Below, one piece after another: positions 10,422-19,910 of a DNA stretch of 64,000 nt. A model generated the notes under the pieces. It saw only the letters and a program-made list of their open reading frames with translations. It was not told the DNA's origin and ran no database searches. The position numbers and the translations under genes were made by a program. Origin of the DNA: Mytilus trossulus (Eukaryota > Mollusca > Bivalvia > Mytilida > Mytilidae); contig NC_086378.1 of the NCBI RefSeq assembly GCF_036588685.1, forward strand, positions 23,723,578 through 23,787,577, given 5' to 3'. The number at the start of each line of letters is the position of its first letter. Within the stretch, counting starts at the first letter, position 1.

Positions 10422-11230
10422 GCCCCGGTTACAACAGATTGTACGATTTTTTGTCGTGGAAGATCTATAAAATAGTTGTCACGTCAGCTACGACATGTCC
10501 AAGATGGTTCCACGATGGGTACAATACAGAAAAAACATGTGTAATTGTACTGTCGTGTGCTTGTCGCAAGTCGTCCGTGCGACAGTCTTATGCCAGTCAT
10601 GCGACAATCGTACGACAATCGTGAGGCTATTTTTCAAGTTTTCATGTATTGGGATGCGCGTGTGACTGTCATGCGACTGTCGTTCCACTGTCGTCCGACT
10701 GTTTTACAACTTTGGTGCAAGTGGCGACTCTCACCAAAAGCTCTTGAAACATGCCAGGCTCTGTCCGCATTAATCAAACGAAATCACTGACAGATTCCTG
10801 TTCCAGCTCTTGCATCAGTGTACTATACTGCCCAAACATCAGGCGCCGTTCGATCCATGGCCTAACCCACTAACGCCAGGCGTTCCTATGCTTTTCACAG
10901 GCTCGAAGCAACGCTAACAAGACTATATTTTGCTCTTGTTGGAGTCCGACAAGGTGCCTTTTCAACATAATCATTCTCGTGGAAAAGCCATCGTCTTTAA
11001 ACGGTAGATGGTATGTTTTTCCAAACATTCATTCGCGCCTAATTGTATTGTAAATGTATGACGTACATATTCTGTACGACGAACGTACCACTGTCGTACG
11101 ACAGACAATCATTGATGTGCGAGCATCGTACGAAATTTGGTATTCGCGAGAAAATCGTACGACTGCATCACGAGTGTCTTGCGACAGATGATTTGTGAGA
11201 TCTCAACAACCTTCTCACGAGTGTGACCTA
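10422..11230 (-). mobile_element. PIF/Harbinger-derived element, internally deleted
   Basis: A transposase fragment (10720-10970, minus) is flanked on both sides by segments dense in CGTACGAC/GTCGTACG-type words. The left flank is 10430-10720 (GTCGTGCG, CAATCGTACGACAATCGT). The right flank is 11040-11190 (GTACGACGAACGTACC, TCGTACGACAG). The exact ends are uncertain; the left end resembles AGCCCCGGTTACAACAGATT. The layout suggests a deleted copy in which only the N-terminal transposase exon remains. Confidence 0.5.
10720..10973 (-). pseudogene. PIF/Harbinger transposase N-terminal fragment
   Basis: Minus-strand translation from 10973 gives an open stretch (LVGLQQEQNIVLLALLRAC), then AWR-stop-WVRPWIERRLMFGQYSTL, then VSDFV-stop-LMRTEPGMFQELLVRV. 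The W-x-RPW...R...G.Y..L...L......F...MR....F..LL..V pattern matches the N-terminal region of HARBI1-like nucleases as I know the family. Two in-frame stops and loss of the whole DDE domain make it non-functional. After about 10720 the frame runs into the CGTACGAC-rich flank. Confidence 0.6.
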
Positions 11231-11267
11231 CATAATTATACTATTTATGATTTTTTAATAACACGAG

Positions 11268-11490
11268 AAACACAAGGTTGCCACACGTGGAGCATGTTCT
11301 GCCTATACTTCCAGAGCACCCGAGATCACCATTTGGTGGAGTTTATGTTGCTTATTCTTTAGTTTTTCTATGATGTGTCTTAAGTACTATTATTCGTCTG
11401 TTTGTCTTTTCTTTTTTTAGTCATGGCGTTGTCAGTTTATTTTCGATCTATGAGTTTTCACTGTCCCTCTGGTATCTTTCGCCCCTATTC
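11268..11490 (+). repeat. GGAGCA...CGTTGTCAG-type mussel repeat
   Basis: Aligned with the copy at 41490-41722: shared GCACC(C/T)GAGATCACC, TTATTCTTTAGTTT, GTCTGTTTGTCTTTT, ATGGCGTTGTCAGTTTATTT and CTGTCCCTCTGG, in order. Confidence 0.75.
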
Positions 11491-11496
11491 TATACA

Positions 11497-11595
11497 TCTA
11501 GCCAATGTAGAATAAACAAATACATAGCTATATGCAAAGTTAAAGTCAGTTTTAAAAAAGTTCGAGTCCGATGTCAGAAAAGATAATAATAGGAA
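11497..11595 (-). repeat. GACATCGGACTC-type repeat, short 5' piece
   Basis: Reverse complement of the head seen at 8385: it ends with GAGTCCGATGTCAGAAAAG and contains CTAGCCAATGTAGAA. Confidence 0.65.
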
Positions 11596-11599
11596 CAAA

Positions 11600-12180
11600 G
11601 CAAAATTGTTTATTCAAATATATTTTTAAAATCAAGAGTTTAATGTTCCTCTTCTTATACATTTCATTTTAAATAAAAATACTGACATTTGTTTTTCGCC
11701 AGACAAAAAAGAAATATTCCAATTTGCGTTATAAAAAAAACCAAGCACACTGAAATATCAATAACTTTTCCAATGACCTTGGTATATATATACATGCACA
11801 TACAGAAAACGACGTCATTTATGATAAACTTGCTATTTGTATTTCTCATCACATAACATAAAAAAACGTAACAAATACATTTGGAATGGTTTTCCATAAA
11901 TATTTTTTTACAAATTTCCCTTATTTCATAATAAGTCCGGCTAAAGATAAACATTTCTGAACTGTTTAAGAAAACATGGCTAACCACTTAATGGTGTGTT
12001 AAGAGGTCAAACTATCTCATTCCACATCTATTAAACTGACAACAGTAAATAGTGTCCTAATTTATTTTCTTCATTCTCTTTAAATACGGACAGGAAACAT
12101 AAAATAAATACATTTCCTCAACGTGCATGTTATTAAAGACCTCTGACACGTGGTACGTAAAGGGAAACTTCAGGAAATAA
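11600..12180. other. Upstream region of the cysteine-rich gene
   Basis: No repeat recognised. A 107-codon minus-strand frame (11664-11987) is AT-driven, has no domain, and is not called as a gene. This stretch is where distal control elements for the gene at 12252 would lie; I cannot point to specific sites. Confidence 0.4.
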
Positions 12181-12187
12181 TATATAA
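12181..12187 (+). promoter_or_regulatory. TATA box of the cysteine-rich secreted protein gene
   Basis: TATATAA lies 65 bases before the start codon at 12252, which would place transcription start near 12210-12220. The tandem duplicate of this segment at about 12938-12946 reads AATTCTTAAG at the same place, so the duplicate has lost the box while keeping the following GAAAGTCCGA. Confidence 0.6.
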
Positions 12188-12251
12188 GTGAAAGTCCGAG
12201 AAACCTGTCCATAGTTTCGCATTTAGTTAAAACGGACAATTATACAAGAAA

Positions 12252-12318
12252 ATGTACACATACATTTTTATATTTTACCTTTTACATTTAGTTTCATCTG
12301 GTGTACCGAAGAGTAAAG
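12252..12318 (+). CDS. Exon 1, signal peptide of a cysteine-rich secreted protein
   Basis: Encodes 22 residues: MYTYIFIFYLLHLVSSG followed by VPKSK. The hydrophobic run and small residues before VPKSK look like a classical signal peptide with cleavage near SSG/VPK. The exon ends at AAAG followed by a consensus GTAAGTG donor at 12319, leaving one base of the next codon (phase 1). The reading frame past the donor stays open to 12473, but the donor and the phase match with the downstream exons argue for splicing. It would join the exon at 15432, or first the 27-nt candidate at 13055. Start chosen because it is the first ATG after the TATA box and gives the signal peptide. Confidence 0.7.
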
Positions 12319-13013
12319 GTAAGTGTATAAAGTGTTTTACAAGTTTAGGGTCTGTATGCACACAACTATTTATGTTAAGATTTGATCCGAAAGCACATTT
12401 GTTTTACTTGTCCTACGATAGATTAGTAAATTACGATATATATTTTAAAAAAAATGGTCTTAAGCGGTTTTAAGCATATCAGTCTAGATTCTGATGAACT
12501 ATTTTATACAAAGCATGAAATATTATAGATAAATTATTTATTATAGTTGTTAAGTGAATACCAAAGACTCTAGTAATAAGAGACCTTATTAATTTCTAAA
12601 TAACATGTTTGTTTTTTGTGTTTACTATCAGTCCGTTTTTACTTTACCAATCATTTGTTCCGAAAATTCAGCTGAAAAAAGTAAATAAAAGTTGCATGCA
12701 AAAATAAACAAAGTTTTACGTTCCGTTATTGTATCTTTTATGTAAATAATATTGTGCAACATTACTTTCCAAATCCAAAATTGTAGAAATACACTGAAAT
12801 ACGTGCGTGCCTTAATCGTTTTAAGTGTGTGTTTCGTTGATTTGCTGTCTCATTGACACATGATTAACTTTTTTTTATTCTTGCATTACCATAAAAATAT
12901 ACATCTACCACATGGAACGTGGAACGAATTTGATACAAATAATTCTTAAGAGAAAGTCCGAAAATTTTTGCTTCAATATTGAATGTAATTGCTTTATACA
13001 TACAATTTTAAAA

Positions 13014-13081
13014 ATGAACACATTTGGATTATATGTTTTACCTTTTTAATTTAGTTTCATCGGATGCACTGAATAGAAAGG
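13014..13081 (+). pseudogene. Decayed duplicate of exon 1, with candidate 27-nt microexon (13055-13081)
   Basis: This segment aligns with exon 1 from its ATG (ATGAACACATTTGG against ATGTACACATAC) through VSSDALNRK against VSSGVPKSK to a GTAAGTA donor at 13082. One inserted base shifts the frame, so the copy cannot act as a signal-peptide exon. However, TTTTTAATTTAG at 13043-13054 is a good acceptor. A 27-nt exon 13055-13081 would be in phase with exon 1 and exon 15432, adding nine residues (VSSDALNRK). Whether it is used is unknown. The duplication also covers the promoter segment and flanks (about 12150-12860 against 12920-13880). Confidence 0.5.
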
Positions 13082-13221
13082 GTAAGTAAAGTAATAACAT
13101 GTTTTTTTCTAAATTATGAAATTGAACATAATATACTTCAATCTGCATTACTTACATGAAATTCTAGTTCAGCTCATATTAACCATACATGAAATATGGC
13201 TGTTTGATCCAGTTAACAATT

Positions 13222-13398
13222 AAGTTTTGTCTATACGGCCCAGCTATATCTTATACCTATTATAGAGACCAACTATATCTACGTCGTGTCAAACTGACTG
13301 ACCATACGTACTAGCTGTATCTACCTCCTGTCATATTTACCAACTATGTATACTAACTGTCATATGGACCAACTGTAGCTACTTACAGTCATACGGAC
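13222..13398 (+). repeat. Degenerate minisatellite of about 27-40 bp units
   Basis: Irregular units built on ACCAACTATATCTAC...TGTCATACGG (for example ACCAACTATATCTACG, ACCAACTATGTATAC, ACCAACTGTAGCTAC) recur about five times inside intron 1. Confidence 0.55.
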
Positions 13399-14094
13399 TG
13401 TTGATTATTGACAAACTTGCTGATTTTGAATTGGCCTTGTATTTTTTGGTCTACAGTGTTCGCCCTCGGTCCTACGGACCTCGGGACCAAAACAGCAGAC
13501 CTTGAATGAAAACAAGTATCATAACATAATCAAAAGCTAGTAACACTACAATATTGTATACAATATTCAAAATAGATAACGTACATGCATTAATTTTTAG
13601 TCTATATACTGAGTCTCGGAGACTTTTAAAAAATAAGCTTGTTAGTTATGTTTTCTATATCACATTTTTTATTTTGTTTTTTTGCGCTCAGTTCATTTTC
13701 TTACCATGGGAGCATTCAGTAAAAAAATCATAGTTGATCATTTTCATTAATACTGATTCGATGTGAAATATTAGTATGTGAAATTACTTCCATACCCAAA
13801 GCTGTAAAATACACAGAAATACGGGCCTTGGTCATTTTGGTTATTTGTTTCGTTGTTATTTTTTTTTTATAACTCATTGACCTATTATTCATAATATTTC
13901 GTTGATACCGCCATAAGAGAAAATCTACATTTTTTATTAGTTGTAAGTGGCTCTGAACTAGCTGTCAGATAACTGCAAATACTCTCAGATCTGTTCATTG
14001 TGTCTTTTTGTGTCGGGATGCATAAGTACCCGGCAACTTGTATTTTTGTCTATCTTATGAGTTAAGCCTTTTTCAACTGATTTTTATAGTTCGT

Positions 14095-14465
14095 TCTTAT
14101 GTTATACTGTTATTCCACTGTCCCAAGTTAGGGGGGATTGGGATCTCGCTAACATTTTTAACCCTGCCACATTATTAAGGTATGAGCCTGTCCTAAGTCA
14201 GGGGTCTGTAATTTAGTGGTTGTTGTTTGTTTATGTGTTACATATTTGTTTTTTGTTCATTTTTTTTACATAAATAAGGCCGTTAGTTTTCTCGTTTGAA
14301 TTGTTCTACATTGTCTTATCGGGGCCTTTTATAGCTGACTAGGCGGTATGGGTTTTGTTCATCGTTGAAGGCCGTACGGTGACCTATAGTTCTTAATGTC
14401 TGTGTCATTTTGGTCTTTTGTGGATAGTTGTCTCATTGACAATCATACCACATCTTCTTTTTTTT
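14095..14465 (+). repeat. CATACCACATCTTC-type repeat, long copy
   Basis: It includes the 5' half (CTGTCCCAAGTTAGGGG, TCCTAAGTCAGGGGTCTGTA, TGTTTATGTGTTACATATTT), the GGGGCCTTTTATAGCTGAC core, GGCCGTACGGTGACCTATAG, and the 3' end CAATCATACCACATCTTC plus T run. It lies inside intron 1 of the cysteine-rich gene. Confidence 0.75.
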
Positions 14466-14469
14466 TATA

Positions 14470-15430
14470 TATACTACATGCAGCTCATATATTCTTGCAG
14501 TAGACAGTAGAGGTGATTAGGGTACAGAAATATTATCATTCGGTCTTCTCAGTAGTATCATAACCGTTGCCAAAGTGTTGGGGACCGTTTCGCTGTTTGG
14601 AATGTATAGATGTCCGTCGGTGCTAACGTGAAATTCAAATGATTATTGCAGGGAGAGTGCAACTAGAGTTGTATGTTAAATGTCTCTTACAGGGGTCAGT
14701 ATGTTGCGTTTTGAGGTCTTAATGTCCAAAACACCATTGTTTAACTAGCGGCAATCCTATTTTACCCCTTACCGTCCAAAGTTTATCGAACCCATTGCAT
14801 CTATTGCGAGAATTGTTAGCAGTTTATAGTTTTGAATATGCATATGCTGACTGCCACTAAAGTTTTAGCAAGTAGACATCATCAACTTCTTAGAGCAGAA
14901 AACAACGTACTTTAAAAACAACAATGATTCCGGCAAGTTGTAAAGGATAATCTAAACGTACAAGGAGTTATCTGAAACCATATATAAATATATATAGATT
15001 CTTACATTGATACCAGTGGATTATCGGATTTATCCAATCGAGATTGTTAAATTATCAATTTTAAAGTTCGAGCCGCCTGCGCTTCATACTAAAAATGTGC
15101 GCACGGTCAACGCTTTAACAACCCTATAAAGTTACAAAAAGAAGCATTCAATATTTATAATTACATTTTTTTGCTTTGATAACGAAAATACGAATTTTAT
15201 ATTTTTTTGTATTTTATTCACCAGTGCACTTTATTGTGGGACCACGTGTTATCATGAATGGAAAGTTTTATTGACTGATACAATTGCTTACGGAATAACA
15301 AATGATATGCATTTAGCCAATCAAAATAAAGTATTATAATGAAACATACATCAAATGTAATTATTGACCTATGAATTTTATATTGGCAAAATTGATATCA
15401 TATAAAAACTATCCAACTTCTCATTGTGCA
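14470..15430. other. 3' part of intron 1
   Basis: No repeat or exon recognised. It ends with the acceptor TCATTGTGCAG at 15421-15431. An in-frame ATG at 15371 lies before this acceptor. It lacks an upstream promoter motif and gives no convincing signal peptide, so I do not take it as the start. Confidence 0.45.
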
Positions 15431-15431
15431 G

Positions 15432-15842
15432 TTTCAGGCTTGAAAATATCAGGTGAGATAGGAGTTATCAAGGGCCTCCCAGATCGCATCCCACCTACTG
15501 TGATAGTGGCAGAGCTCTCAAATATGATGTGTAAAGCTTGTTCCGTAATTAAAGACAAGACAAAACAACTGGAATGTAAAAAGAAACATTGCCTGCAACA
15601 AACTTCGACATTTAAACTGTCATATGCTGACAAAGCCTTATTAGATCGACAGATAAACAAATACATAATTGATAATAAAGGGGATCCCAAACAAGAAACA
15701 ACGATCCTGCCTATACTATCAGACGCTTTGTGTAAAACATGTGACACGATGAAGGATGCTAACAAACGAAAAGAATGTATACAGAAGTTTTGTGTTAGGA
15801 CAGCGGCACAGATTGGACTCTCTCCAAGTCTTACAAAGCAAG
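15432..15842 (+). CDS. Exon with CX2CX11CX4C motifs 1 and 2, cysteine-rich secreted protein
   Basis: The exon is 411 nt, entering and leaving in phase 1 (acceptor ...GTGCAG; donor AAG-GTAAGT at 15843). After a short linker (SGLKISGEIGVIKGLPDR) come motif 1 (CKACSVIKDKTKQLECKKKHC) and, exactly 46 residues later, motif 2 starting LCKTCDTMKDANKRKECI. Each motif is C-X2-C-X11-C-X4-C. Lysines are dense between the cysteines and the linker is likely helical (YADKALLDRQINKYI). The same plan, with identical spacing, recurs in the exon at 18473, so the two exons are duplicates. As the product should be exported, the eight cysteines probably form disulphides; a metal-binding role is an alternative. Family not recognised; no function is assigned. 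Confidence 0.75.
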
Positions 15843-16440
15843 GTAAGTAAATTTATATACAGACTGAAAAATTACAGACAACAAGCATAACTCCTCATTC
15901 TATCTTATTGTCAAAACAATTAAACGGGCTGTTCATTCACAATTTCATACTACAGTGAACTTTTATAAATAGCAGATAGCAATAACAAACAACAGGCTCT
16001 CAAGAGCCTTAATCGCTAACCTTTTATATTTTTGCTAAAGTCTTCCATCAATAGTGACTCACAAATTCCATTTGAATGTTCATTGTAACTGTCATATTTT
16101 CGTCAAAAGCAAATAAATGCATTTACCCATATGTTCCATATTAGCCATAGTGTCTATGTTTCTTGACGAAACAAAATACAAAATTGTTACTGATTCATTT
16201 GAGAAGATTTTTAAAGTTAAAACAAACTGTGTGTAAAGTTGTCCTTAAATGGCTATAACTCATTAATTATTTATACTGCACTCGTTCTATTTGAGCAGCC
16301 GCTTGTATGATATGAGGCCTTTTTAAAGGGAAATTTTCACCAATATTTTTAAATAAGATAAATATCATTAAATAACCAAACAACAATTGAAAATGTTTTT
16401 GTTTAGATTGTAGTATAAAGACAATAATTATAGTGTATTG

Positions 16441-16555
16441 ACTTGACATTTCAACGATATAAGGACTCGGCCCGAAACGGGGAAAAAGCTCGGCAGAGCC
16501 TCGCATTTCCCCGTTTCTAAGCCTCATCATTATATGATCGTTGATATGTCAAAGT
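16441..16555. repeat. Imperfect palindrome, arms of about 55 nt
   Basis: The arm 16441-16494 (ACTTGACATTTCAACGATAT ... CGAAACGGGGAAA) pairs with 16498-16555 (...TTTCCCCGTTTC ... ATGATCGTTGATATGTCAA) around the centre GGCAGAGCC. GC-rich inner stems stand out from the AT-rich surroundings. Confidence 0.7.
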
Positions 16556-17129
16556 TTGAAGATGATACTTGAGGTTATTGCGGAGGGTTTCGATACGAGC
16601 TATGGTAAAATATACGAAACACCGCAAAGCTATTCAAATGAAATAAAATTTCTGTTTTTACCTATTGCATCTTTTGCTGTTATAATTTTTAAAATAGTTT
16701 TGGTAAGAATCAGTTGAATAACCTTTTTCGTGCCTTACACAAAAAACTATTTTCTAAAATAAGTACGGGCTTCTGAAACCGCGGGAATATCAGTTAGAAT
16801 TGATTTTTCGACAACGATGAACTTACACTTACATTGGTGGCGGATAACGTTAAAAACGAAAACATTTTGCATGAATTAGATTTTCTGGATTTTGAAACTT
16901 TCGGGAATCCCAGATTTATTTTTTCCCCTTTTTTTATAAATCTGAATTTGAAAAAAACTTTTTTTTTTTTATATTTTAAAATTTCTTATAACGAGGAGAT
17001 TTCTGAGAATTTGGTTAAATCATTCCACGTTTAGATTTGTACCATTAATGATAATAAGCTTTTAAAGACGTACATTAAAAGTGATTTAAAAATGATCATG
17101 ATTAAAATTACAGGTTGACAATAGGTAAA

Positions 17130-17285
17130 AAGTAAAATCACAAAAATACTGAACAAAGAGGAAAATCTAATCGGAAAGTCCATAATCACATGGCAAAATC
17201 AAATAACAAAACACATCAAAACCGAATGTACAAGAACTGTCATATTCCTGACTTGGTACAGGCATGTTCAAATGTAGAAAATTGA
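17130..17285 (-). repeat. Solo end module of the Penelope-like element
   Basis: The reverse complement matches 6052-6215: AAATCACAAAAATACTGAAC, AAGTCCATAATCACATGGC, CTGTCATATTCCTGACTTGG and the end TCAAATGTAGAAAA are shared, with few differences. Confidence 0.75.
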
Positions 17286-17639
17286 ATTTATACAAAAAGT
17301 TTAGCTTTATTTAGAGTAGCCAGACGCGGTAGCCTATCTGATATTCACGGTCCAACATTATTTTTATAATTTAAACAACCTCTTTAAGTCTATGTGTCAG
17401 CAGTGTTTAACAAATCTGGTTCAAATGCCGGAATTTGAAAGGGCGATCCAGCAAGCCAACATTTTGAATAATAATTTAAAACTTTGAATATTTTCAACAT
17501 AATACGAAGTTAATTATAACGGGCGTACCGTACTCTCTGTTCAATTCCCCTTAAACAAACGTTAATCATACGTTTTTTGATTGAGTTAAGTCTGCCAATT
17601 GATATTTTATCGTATGTTTTTCTATGTTGTGATGTTATG

Positions 17640-17992
17640 CTATTGTTTCAGAAAAAGGGAGAAGGTTTGGATCCATTAAAACGTTTAATCCCGCTGCAAA
17701 TGTTTGCACTTGTCCTAAGTCAGGAATCTGATGTACAGTAGTTGTCGTTTGTTTATGTAATATATACGTGTTTCTCGTTTCTCGTTTTGTTTAATATATA
17801 GATTAGACCGTTGGTTTTCCCGTTTGAATGGTTTTACACTAGTAATTTTGGGGCCCTTTATAGCTTGTTGTTCGGTGTGAGCCAAGGCTCCAGGTTGAAG
17901 GCCGTACTTTAACCTATAATGGTTTACTTTTTAAATTGTTATTTGGATGGAGAGTTGTCTCATTGGCACTCAACCATATCTTCCTATATCTA
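17640..17992 (+). repeat. CATACCACATCTTC-type repeat, diverged subfamily
   Basis: It has the family order (TGTCCTAAGTCAGGAATCTG, ATTAGACCGTTGGTTTTCC, GGGGCCCTTTATAGCTTGTT, GGCCGTAC, GTTGTCTCATTGGCACTCA). It uses the TTCGGTGTGAGCC core and ends CCATATCTTCC rather than the usual terminus. Confidence 0.7.
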
Positions 17993-18309
17993 GTTAAGCA
18001 ATTTTGAAACCTAAACTGGCAGCTGAACCGTGGAGCATATGAGGATACAATGTATCGTATACATTTCAGAATACAAAATCAACTTAATTTTCCAGTATAT
18101 TCATATATATAATAATCTGAACAAATTTATATATTTTTTTAATAATTGAATTTGTTGATACATGTACGACTTTTCTGTTTAAGGAGGCGCGCGTTGATAC
18201 CTGTGTTTTTACAGTCTCTCGTAACTATTTTTAGAGTGGCTCTTTTATACATTGATCTCTTAATATTATATTGTGTTTTATATCAAATGTCTTAAAGAGG
18301 TTAGACTCT

Positions 18310-18382
18310 AATAAATTTGTTGTTGTTGCTGTTGTTGTCATAAACTGTTGTTGTTATTATTGTAGTTGTTGTTGTAGCCAAT
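18310..18382 (+). repeat. GTT/TGT trinucleotide microsatellite
   Basis: An interrupted run of GTT units (GTTGTTGTTGCTGTTGTTGT, then GTTGTTGTTATTATTG, then GTTGTTGTTGTAG) about 90 bases before the last acceptor of the cysteine-rich gene. Confidence 0.85.
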
Positions 18383-18472
18383 TGAACTGTCTCATAGGTT
18401 TTTGTGATCTTCTATTTGCACTATAGATTTTCATGTTTTATTGATTTAACCGTTTCTCGTTTAAATTTCCAG

Positions 18473-18888
18473 GTGCAAGCATTTTCCCAAAATACTTTCC
18501 AGGAGAAGCTGTTGTGGCAGAACTGACAAATATTTTGTGTCAGGCATGTTCAAAATTTACGGACAATAAAAAGAAACTTGAATGTCAGACGAAATTCTGC
18601 TTGCAAAAGTCTATACCGACTGGAATGACAAAGGCTGACAAAGCGAAAATTGATGCAAATGTGAAGAAATACCTCATTGCCAGAAAAATTGATATAAATA
18701 ATCCAGAAAGAGTCATTCCAATACTAGCTGATGCCTTGTGTAAAGTATGCTCAGAATTACCGGATCCGAAAAAACGAAAAGAATGTGTTACCAAAAACTG
18801 TTTGAGATCCTCAAAACTAAATGTTCAGAACCAAACATTTCAAAAACCTGCTTCTCATACAGATAGTTTGAAGTCGACACACAACTGA
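18473..18888 (+). CDS. Terminal exon with CX2CX11CX4C motifs 3 and 4, cysteine-rich secreted protein
   Basis: The acceptor is TTTCCAG at 18466-18472, phase 1, joining to the donor at 15843. After GASIFPKYFPGEAVVAELTN come motif 3 (CQACSKFTDNKKKLECQTKFC) and, again exactly 46 residues on, motif 4 (CKVCSELPDPKKRKECVTKNC). A hydrophilic tail follows, to the stop at 18886-18888. Spacing inside and between motifs equals that of the preceding exon with no gaps, so one exon arose from the other. Joined with the other exons, the predicted preprotein is 297 residues (306 with the optional microexon) with sixteen motif cysteines. ATTAAA at 18990 could be the polyadenylation signal. Role unknown; a defence, matrix or binding protein is only a guess. 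Confidence 0.75.
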
Positions 18889-19160
18889 GATATCATTTAA
18901 ATCATAGATAGCACCGAATTAACATTAACCGCATAAGGATTAGTATGACGCCATAAAACAAAGTGAAACTATGTTATCGTGTTAAAAGAATTAAAATTTC
19001 AGTTCATCTTTTGTTTTTATTTTTGTTTTTCTCCATTCTATAAGGCAAATGGTGATAAAGTTTCAAAACGTAAGACATATCACTAACTTATGATGTTGCC
19101 TGCTAGTCCAAGAGGAAATGCGTATCATTTGTAGTCAGTACTGACAAAGTTTATATCAAA
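18889..19160. other. 3' flank of the cysteine-rich gene
   Basis: Probably contains the 3' UTR. ATTAAA at 18990-18995 is the nearest polyadenylation-like signal. Nothing else recognised. Confidence 0.4.
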
Positions 19161-19164
19161 TATA

Positions 19165-19262
19165 TAAGGAGATGTGGTAGGAGACAACTCTCCCTCAAAG
19201 TCACAATTTGTAGAGGTAAACAATTATAGCTCAAAGTACGGTCTTCAACACGGAGCCTTCCT
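19165..19262 (-). repeat. CATACCACATCTTC-type repeat, 3' end only
   Basis: AAGGAGATGTGGTAGGAGAC, AGTACGGTCTTCAACACGGA and GCCTTCC match the reverse complement of the end of the diverged subfamily at 17640. Confidence 0.6.
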
Positions 19263-19589
19263 TACATAGTGTATTATTTTTGGGGGATTTGAGCGTTCTA
19301 GGAAAGCTCTTTGGACGCTTTAAATCTTTCATGTCCTGTAAGTTTTTGTATGTGTCGAATTGCTAGTAATTTGAACTGAAGTAAAAATCAATGAGCGTCG
19401 AGTGAGATCTAAACTATACGATAACAAGATGATTTCAGCTTACCTATTTCAATGTTGCAACATTCCTACATCACCTGTACTGAAGCTCATTTTCCCATTC
19501 GATACTATGTTCTTGCGTTTCCTATTGTGTTTGAATTCTTTAATACAGGGTTGCTGCTACTCACAAGGAAGCTATTACAACAAGGGTTC

Positions 19590-19910
19590 TAGTTAGTAAA
19601 ATTGAAATCATTCCTTTTGAAATTACACGAGTTGGGTGGACTGTAGGTAATATCTGTTTCATAGATGACGACGCATATGTTCTAATTGTTGTAACCACAA
19701 TCCTGTCATATTTCCCCAAATTGGACCGACCTAATAAGACTTATCAACGGGGTTGTACTTACATTGTCAACACGACGATTTTAACATGTGGAGCAGGGGC
19801 ATCCGTTAGCACACCAGGATTTGATAGGGTTTTGTTACTGGTTTTTAGTTTTCTATGTTGTGTTTTGTATTCATTTGTTAATCTTTCAGTTTTTTTTTTA
19901 ATTTCGAACG
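19590..19910 (+). repeat. Composite mussel repeat (ACAGATGACGAC / GGAGCAGG type)
   Basis: The first half is the reverse of 1571-1740 (TTTCATAGATGACGACGCAT, GACCTAATAAGACTTATC, TTGTCAACACGACG). The second half, from TGTGGAGCAGGGGCATC to TAGTTTTCTATGTTGTGTTT, matches the families at 11268 and 41490. The short frame 19721-19936 is a by-product. Confidence 0.65.

Larger units (their letters stand above)
15843..18472. other. Intron between the two cysteine-motif exons
   Basis: A 2.6-kb intron with GT...AG ends. It holds a repeat start fragment (GGCTCTCAAGAGCC at about 15992), a long hairpin (16441-16555), a retroelement end module (17130-17285), a CATACCACATCTTC-type repeat (17640-17990) and a GTT-rich microsatellite (18310-18380). 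The short frame 16834-17034 is AT-driven and not called. Confidence 0.6.

Noticed and set aside
11664-11987. 107-codon minus frame upstream of the cysteine-rich gene
   Set aside because: AT-driven composition, no signal peptide, domain, paralogue or splice context.
13440-13510. GGTCC/GGACC palindromic block as a hairpin element
   Set aside because: The complementarity is short and interrupted (CCCTCGGTCC against GGACCTCGGG is only partly self-complementary).
15371-15431. ATG at 15371 as the start of the cysteine-rich protein
   Set aside because: Without splicing, the N-terminus is a poor signal peptide. A phase-1 acceptor at 15430-15431 fits the exon 1 donor and the paralogous exon.
15421-15765. 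114-codon minus-strand frame opposite the cysteine-rich exon
   Set aside because: The plus strand has the conserved cysteine motifs, splice sites and a paralogous exon; the minus frame is a shadow.
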